From Daphnia carinata (Eukaryota; Arthropoda; Branchiopoda; Diplostraca; Daphniidae): 64,000 nucleotides of DNA. The stretch covers positions 6,486,679-6,550,678 of the forward strand of contig NC_081337.1 in the NCBI RefSeq assembly GCF_022539665.2, written 5' to 3'. The notes below the pieces were generated by a model. It saw nothing but the letters and a program-made list of their open reading frames with translations, did not search any database and had not been told where the DNA came from. The translations under genes were made by a program, and so were the position numbers. This document shows, one piece after another, positions 56,880 through 64,000 of the stretch (positions are counted from its first letter, which is position 1; the number at the start of each line of letters is the position of its first letter).

Positions 56880-57046
56880 CATAGACTTCAACGAAGGTAA
56901 GTTTTGTTTCCGATTCAGACTATCTCTGTGTATTGTGGAGGAGGGGGAAGAAAAACTCTAGATTAAAAAAATGTAGGATAGTGTGCTTTACCTAGTGCTC
57001 CATTTTCTCTGCATGTCGTTCTCTGCATGGCGTTTCAGTGCTCGAC
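56880..57046 (+). other. 5' UTR intron of the Nudel-like gene
   Basis: A donor (caacgaag|gtaagt, exon end 56896) and an acceptor (gtttcag, exon start 57039) flank a 142-bp intron just ahead of the ATG at 57047, indicating an untranslated first exon ending at 56896. Confidence 0.5.
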
Positions 57047-60000
57047 ATGGTTGAACAAGGAAATCCTTTCACTTCCATGGTGTCATGCAAATGGTTGGTT
57101 GTCATCGGGTACGTTATTTCCTTTCGTTTTCGGAGCGTGTCAAATTTAGCTTATCTACTTTAATAACTTTTTTTCGTCATAGTGGTTGATTTAAAAAATG
57201 TTTATGTCAATGTATTTTAACAGCATTTTGACTATCGCCATCTCTCTGGTTGCCGGCATCATTTTGGGTGTTATCGCCGTCCATTGTAAGTCCACTTCAA
57301 TTTTGTAATTGTACGAGACTATATCTTGGTTTATTGATGCCTTGTTTTCACTTTATTTTTACAAACTGTAATAATTACGACGTGATTTAGTCAGTAATGC
57401 TACTGCAGCTAAAGATTCGGCTTCAACGGCGGACGCGGGAGGTATTATGGCGTCAGCCGGAGCTCAGCAGATGGATTCAAACACAACAGTTTTCTCTTCC
57501 ATCAGCCCCACTTTTAACCCCATGTTATCAACGGAGAAGCATAATGAAAGAGACGTAACAGACATATCGCCAGAAGCAATAACAGAGCCTACTTACAGTA
57601 TTTCACCAAATACTACCACACCAAATACTCCTGCCACGACTAGTGCCACGACTCCTGCCACGACTCCTGCCACGACTCCTGCTACGACTCCTGCTACGAC
57701 TCCTGCTACGACTCCTGCTACGACTCCTGCTACGACTCCTGCTACGACTCCTGCTACGACTCCTGCTACGACTCCTGCTACGACTCCTGCTACGGCGCCT
57801 GTCACAACTACTGCTAAGACCGCAACAACAAGTCCCACGACTAGCTCTACAATGGTAATTATTACTACCACTAAAACGACTACGTCAACGAATATTGCAA
57901 CGACCCTAGGGGCGACCACTATGAAAAACGATGCAATTGCAAATGCAAGTTCCAGTACTCGAAATGATACGCTTACTAGTTCCACGTCAACAACAGCAAC
58001 AGTTTCCCAATCAGCTGGAAATGACACTGGTGGTGTTATTGAATTAAAGGATGGCCCGAAAAAAAATGCTACGTTGATACCAAGTACTAGCACAAACACA
58101 ACGATTAGTGCAGGAACTGAAACTTCAACGGCGCTACCACTTTCATCATTAACTGCATCAACTACAACTAAGGCCTCACCAGTAGACAGCTCCTCCGACG
58201 TCTTTCTTACACGGCCGGTATGGCTGCAAAGCAACACAACAACGCGTCTGAATAGTAGTTCAGTTTTTACTACAAGTATGCCGACATTATCATCACTGGC
58301 TAACGCTTCGAATTTTTCAGCCAACAACAGTGTACTTTTGCCAAGTAATTCTGGCTCCATTTCCAATCTGTCTATGGAATCTCACGTGGTGGACAGCTCA
58401 AGTCAAGCTTCTCTCCCCACGTCCTCTACGTTACATCAAGGAAATCAGACTTCTATGGTCAATGTAACTGTTTCTACAACGGCAGCTTCTTCCGAAACGG
58501 TTAGCTATCATGACCTGTCTGAATCTGAATTGAAAGCGCTCAAAACAACGCTATCCACTCTCAGCAATATTTCAACGAAAAATGATTCTGCCTCTTCTAT
58601 TGGAATGTCAAACTCGTCAACAACGACAACAGCAGCAACGACAACAGCAAAAGCAACATCAACAACGCCAACAACAACCGAAGCAACAACAAGCAACAAC
58701 AACAAGTTTGTCTACAACTAGTCCGTTGCCACTTGTCACGACTATTGCGCATGGAACTGGTAACAAGACAACAATTATAGAAGAACATGAGAACACGACT
58801 GCCAGTACAACAGAAAGTTCTACTGTTATCAATTCGACTAGCAGAGCACCGGAAATAACAGTACCTATGGAAGTTGACAATGATAAAAACAACGATGATT
58901 TAGACGAATCTGAGGTGGTGGAGTTGGAACCGCCGTCATATCCGTGTCCTGGATCTCCAAACACATTGATCTACCACGAGCAAATGTGCAATGGCCTGGT
59001 GGACTGTCCGGAGGCTACCGACGAGATAGGTTGTACTTGCCGGAACCGAATGGATCCCAGTAAAATCTGTGATGGGGTTTTCGATTGCCCTTCTCTTGAC
59101 GATGAAACAGGGTGTCGCGGTAAGAATTCTAGCACGAGAAAAAAAAATAACCTGTTCCAAAAAACAATGACTACGTTAATCACTTAGAATTTTTACGAAT
59201 TTTAATCATCAGGTTGTAACGCAAGCCAGTTTAATTGCGACATCACAAGGCAAAGACCTCTATGCATTCCATTGAGACAACGATGTGATGGCTTGGAGCA
59301 ATGTCCTGATGGAATGGATGAAATCAGTTGCAGCATTCTATCACCTAATGAATACTCACTTGAGGTATCGCCCATGCAATTACCTTCAAACTTCAATTAT
59401 GATTCGTTTTTTGAATATTATTAGGTTTCCGTAGCTAAGTACAGCTCCGGATATGTGATGCATAATGTCAAGAGTAAGTGGTATCCGTTGTGTGGTTCAT
59501 CCGGCAACGTGACCAGCTTGATCTCCGGCATTTGTCAGTTGACTGTTGGTGACGGTCTTGGGTAATGTTACGTTATTATCATCGTTTGTTTTAGTAAAAA
59601 TTAGAGCTAATTCTTAATTAGTCTTGTTTCGTATTCGCCATGGTGGCAGCAGTTTCAACATATCCAAAAGAAAAGCGAATTCCGCGGTTTACAAAGGCCA
59701 ATACGCCATGATGTTTGATGTTGCAAAAAGAGTCAGGCTTGTCAAAAACTGTTCGGATCTCGTTTTTGTTGAGTGTCCGTCACCTCGGTGTGGTAGGAAG
59801 GCTCCGACTCAGGCAGAAATCGGTCATAGAATGACAACTAAATCCAACAACGCAACGATAGCCACAACTACGACAAAAATGCCTTTTCAAAACGTTTTCT
59901 TTAGCAATTCATCAAAGACTTCTGGACAAAGTTTGCAGCAGGCGTTTGAAACTCCTAGAAATTTGACAGGTAGCTATTTCGTCACCAGCACTATCTTACA

Positions 60001-63000
60001 ACTAGTTACACACATGTACATTATTGTTTGGATTGACAAATAATTGAACAGATCAACCCCGTGTTCTTGAGCGCCGTCTTCGAAGAGCGGACTTCCACTG
60101 CCAATCGCTCGGGTGTAGTCGCCTCACTGGTCGTTATTCGCATTCAAAAACCCAACGTAAGCCCTTCTCTCGTTGAAATTTTTGCTAGTTGAATTAGACT
60201 GATATGGCCTTTCATTTGCAATCTTCAGGACGTAAGAGACGAGGCACTTTGAACAGAGTGGTTGGCGGCCGCGAAAGCAATATGGGTGCTTGGCCATGGG
60301 CGGTGGCCATCATTCGCGACGGTGTCTTCAAATGCGGTGGTTCTTTGCTAGACAGCAATTGGATCTTGTCAGCAGCCCATTGTTTTCCCGCGTAAGCCAC
60401 AGATATTGTACATTGGCCGTTAAACATATTTATAATCCTTGTTCGTTTATTAAAGGTTGGAGAAATCTCATTTTGAAATTCAATTGGGTATGTTACGGCG
60501 GTCTTCTTATTCCCCCTTGGAGCAAACTCGAGCCATTCTTTCCATTTATATTCACCCAAATTACAATTCGCATACCCTGGAAAACGACATTGCATTATTG
60601 CGAGTACAAAAGCCTTTGCAACTCAATCAATGGACTGCTCCCGCATGTCTGCCAAGTTTTGGCTATTTTCCACGCAACGACACACTTTGTACCGTCGTCG
60701 GATGGGGAAACGTCCAAGAAAACGGACCTGAATGTATGAGGTGTCTAGTTTTTAATCGTCTGACCGACTAAGTGTTAATATTTCCACTTTACCTAGCGGA
60801 TTCGCTTCGTGAGGTTGCTGTTCCTATTAAACCTTGCAGCGCTGACCTGGCTGCCCGTAAGGACAAAATCCTGTGCGCAGGTTATCCCGAAGGAAAAAAG
60901 GATTCGTGTCAGGGAGATTCAGGTGGACCCTTCATTTGCCCGTGAGTTATTTTTTATTGGTATTTCCTGGAATTTTTAGTATGAGTTTCTGGTTTTTTTT
61001 TACACATAACATTAGGGATCCGAAAATTCGTGACCGTTGGTTATTGGTTGGAATAGTCAGTTTTGGTTTGGGATGTGCGCGCCCCGGAGAATTGGGTGCT
61101 TATACTAATGTTGCTTACTACGTGAACTGGATTGCTGAAGTCATGGGTATGTTACAATTAATATTGGGCTTGATGAGTAGTTTCTTTACACTGAAAAAAT
61201 TTTTAGATGAAAAGACCGTACAGTTAAAGCGGATTCCTAAACAGAGTTGCAGCGGGCTGATATGTCCGCGCGGAACGGGAGCCTGCTTAACCCCAGACTT
61301 GATTTGTGATGGAATCATAGATTGCTTGAACGCAGAGGATGAACTGGGTTGCACTACAAACCTTCCGCCTACAAGTCACGAGCCAATTGTTACGACAATT
61401 TCTCCAAATTTAACCACCACTGCACTGCCACGTCCAACCGTCTGCTCGGTTGACCAATTCACTTGTTCCAAGTAATTTCATGACATGAGTTAGTATCTTC
61501 ATAAAAAATAACCATCGTTGATATCTTTTAATCTAGAGTGTTCCAGTGCGTTCAGCTTTCGCATAAGTGCAACAAGGTCATTGACTGCATCGATGGAACG
61601 GATGAATCTTCCTGTTCTTGCGGCGATTATTTAAAGGGCATTGGAAATTCTGAATTACTCTGCGACAACCATGTCGACTGCGCAGATTTTTCGGATGAAG
61701 CCGGATGTCGTAAGTTGGGATCTTTAACACACCCTAAAATAAATAACGATTTTTTTTTTCAGGGACTTGTCGATCGGATGAATATTACTCACTCGCTTCC
61801 GCGCAGTGCACTCCATACAAAGAAATGTGTAATAATCGTGTAAAGAATGCACAAGGCGATGATGAATCTCAATGCCGTAAGACTGTTTCTTTCACTTGTT
61901 ACAAATAATGTTCTACGTTTTATGAAATTTAAAAATTAGTGGCCCTGATTCCGCAATACTTCTCTGTTGCACTCGATCGAACTGGAAGACCCAAACGTGA
62001 GCAATCGGGTTTAGTAGCCATGAACAAACTGGGGGTCTGGAATCCAATTTGCGTTCAAAATTGGTCGTCTTCGGTCAGTGACGAAATCTGCAGTTTCATT
62101 GGATATGGGTATTTTATTCTTTTTATTTAATTTGGCTTGTTTATAATTACATTTTTTAAAAACTTTTGCGTCTTAAAGGCCTGGGCTTTCATACAGTTTA
62201 CTTTCTGGTTCGAAGCTGCTTCCATTAAAACCATTGGAACCACCACAAGGATTCCTGTGGAATTCTTCAAAACCATCACAATCGCCATCGACTCTATTTA
62301 AAAGCGATCTTGGTTTGTTCAGCGAAGATTTCAATTTGACAGCATTACATTCGATTGCCAAACGACAATCTGTAACCTCTACAACGAGCGATTGCAAATT
62401 TGTGAATGTAACATGTAGCAACCAACTGTGCGGAATCCGACCGAATCTCGGCGGATGGGACACCTTGCCGAACACTGAAGGACGTTTCCCTTGGCATGCT
62501 ACCCTTTTCCTCGAAGGCCAATATCTTTGCGGTGCAACGCTAGTGGCCCCTCAATGGCTACTAGTATCCTCCGTCTGTTTCCGCAACATTGAGTAAATTC
62601 CAATGATATGTTCTCATTTAACAGAAATGTGTTCTTCAATCATCTCACTGTTTAACTGATTTTTAGCTTGACCAAAGACTACGTAGCTGCCTTATTAGGT
62701 AGCAGGAGGCTGATACCATTTACTTCACCGATGGAACAAATTCTGCGTGTTGCAAATAGCGTGAAAATTTCTACAACCAGCAAGATGACCCTTCTCTTCC
62801 TTGAACGGCCCGTCAAGTTGACTGAACATGTGAACCACGTTTGTTTAGCTTCATCGTAAGTTGTCCCGGCTACCCAAAAAATACTAATATAACAGAAAAT
62901 TACGTTAATCGTTGGAACGATATGCTTTTAAAGTAGGGAAGCTGTGCGCAACCTCATCAAGAACCAATGCGTGGCAGTCGGAATGAATGGAACGCTACTG

Positions 63001-64000
63001 GCTAGTTCGGCTAGTTTTTCGCAAATAAAATTGAATGTCGGTCGTACACTTTTGGCCACCTGGACCAACAACGAAACTATCTCTTGCCCTTCGGTATGCA
63101 AAATCAACAAAACAACGTTTCATTATAGCAAATTAATTGGGCACTTGGATTGGCAGGACAAGTGGTCTGGTAACGTAGTTTGCTCCGATGGCTTTACCTG
63201 GTATGCCGTTGCCGTCTTTGAGCGTGATTGTTCTAAAAGAGAACCATATGTTAACACTCTCGAGGGAATTTGGCAAAATTTTGATACCATTAGGGAAACT
63301 ATAAGTAAAAAATTTAGTCTTTCTTTTAACTGACACGTATATTAAATAACCGTTCGCTTTAGCGTGCAACCAAACAAATTTAAAAGCTATCCAGAGGAAA
63401 AAACGGCAGCTTCAAATTTCGTGTACAAGTACGAGCCTACCTTCTAGGACGACTAGAGAATTTGAATTGCAACGATTTCTTTTTCTGTTTTAGTGCCAGT
63501 CCTACCAGCGCCTAGGTGTGACTCTTGGCGTTGCCCATTGGGTGCTTGCCTGAGTAAGAATGAAACATGTGACGGCATCCCTAACTGTCGGGATCGCAGT
63601 GATGAAACAGAAGCTTGCCGTCCTGCTGAAAAGAATGAATTGATGCCATCCGTTAACTCATCAATATGTGATGAAAGCGAGTACAAATGTCTTGATGGTC
63701 AATGTATCCCTGGCGACGCACTTTGCGATGGTGTAGTTGATTGCGCCGCTGGTGAAGATGAAAAAGCGCCTTTTAGTGATCTAGAATGTCCCACTGATTT
63801 CTTTCGTTGTCTCAGTCCAGGGTAATTGTTCGTTATATGCATAATCAAACAGAAAGTGAGGTTATTTTTATTTCTAGACAAAACCGTAGTCAAGAAACGA
63901 TCCCCATGTCAGCTGTCTGCGATGGTGCAGAGAATTGTTCAAACGGCATGGATGAGTCGAAGTGCGTGTCACTTAGTGCTGAATACCCGGTCATAGTTGA
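57047..64000 (+). CDS. Nudel-like type II membrane mosaic serine protease (3' end outside window)
   Basis: At least 21 exons. The N-terminus (57047-57108, 57224-57285) gives a short cytoplasmic tail and a signal-anchor helix ([19 protein letters not shown]). Exon 57391-59119 encodes a long Thr/Ser mucin-like stalk and two LDL-receptor class A modules; 59213-59364 adds another, and 59425-59561 begins a scavenger-receptor-like segment. The trypsin domain spans 60229-60391, 60456-60733, 60797-60941 and 61016-61146: activation site RRG...R-VVGG, AAHC, NDIALL, and [10 protein letters not shown] with Asp at the S1 pocket, so it should be active and cut after Arg/Lys. Then come LDL-A modules (61207-61876), a second scavenger-like segment (61940-62108) and a second protease-like domain (62179-63304) lacking catalytic His and Asp, then more LDL-A modules (63494 onward). 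This order matches Drosophila Nudel, which acts in eggshell and dorsoventral patterning. Two junctions break the frame: near 58690 and at 59561/59622. Confidence 0.85.
57640..57794 (+). repeat. 12-bp in-frame tandem repeat in the mucin stalk
   Basis: Twelve head-to-tail copies of a 12-base unit (actcctgctacg, with a few t/c changes) encode repeated Ala-Thr-Thr-Pro, a likely O-glycosylated rod in the protease stalk. Units are nearly identical, so the tract is probably young and length-variable. Confidence 0.9.

Noticed and set aside
57593-58366. 257-codon minus-strand ORF opposite the protease stalk
   Set aside because: It is the antisense of the 12-bp repeat and other Thr codons, giving Val/Ala/Gly low-complexity translation; it has no stop only because the repeat has none.

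Overview
This window is eukaryotic nuclear DNA, most likely from a branchiopod crustacean such as Daphnia. That is inference from gene content and structure: nearly all genes are split by many short GT-AG introns of about 50-110 bp, composition is moderately AT-rich, and the families are arthropod ones (Cys-rich multicopper oxidases, a Nudel-like mosaic protease, tandem inactive MINDY-4B-like genes). No tRNA, rRNA or CRISPR was found. Exon coordinates were worked out by hand from splice signals, reading-frame phase and paralogue comparison.

Layout. 0-1.65 kb: an intronless ankyrin-repeat ORF followed by a polypurine tract and a 201-bp LTR, probably the 3' part of an LTR retroelement carrying an ankyrin ORF. 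2.9-8 kb, minus strand: one orphan Cys-rich terminal exon, then a large secreted acidic precursor full of basic cleavage sites (granin or prohormone-like). 8-16.7 kb: no gene recognised. 16.7-19.5 kb, plus strand: a complete eight-exon gene for the biotin-bearing alpha subunit of methylcrotonoyl-CoA carboxylase. 19.7-39.4 kb, minus strand: three consecutive MINDY-4B-like genes (called A, B and C here) that all keep the fold signatures but have lost the catalytic Cys and His. 39.4-45.3 kb: no gene recognised. 45.3-56.3 kb, plus strand: three tandem laccase-type multicopper oxidase genes of eleven exons each; the first two end in a hydrophobic tail and the third is truncated and probably soluble. 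56.7-64 kb, plus strand: a Nudel-like type II membrane mosaic serine protease that runs off the window end.

Most interesting: the MINDY array, where four introns are private to single paralogues, together with a 14-nt micro-exon and GC-AG introns; the ankyrin ORF sitting inside LTR-element signals; and the Nudel-like gene, whose mucin stalk holds a 12-bp in-frame tandem repeat and a reading-frame break.

How the genes relate: the carboxylase is mitochondrial leucine catabolism and its tail faces the tail of MINDY gene A. The three oxidases and the protease are extracellular proteins on one strand, plausibly of cuticle, gut surface or egg matrix, but nothing here proves co-regulation.
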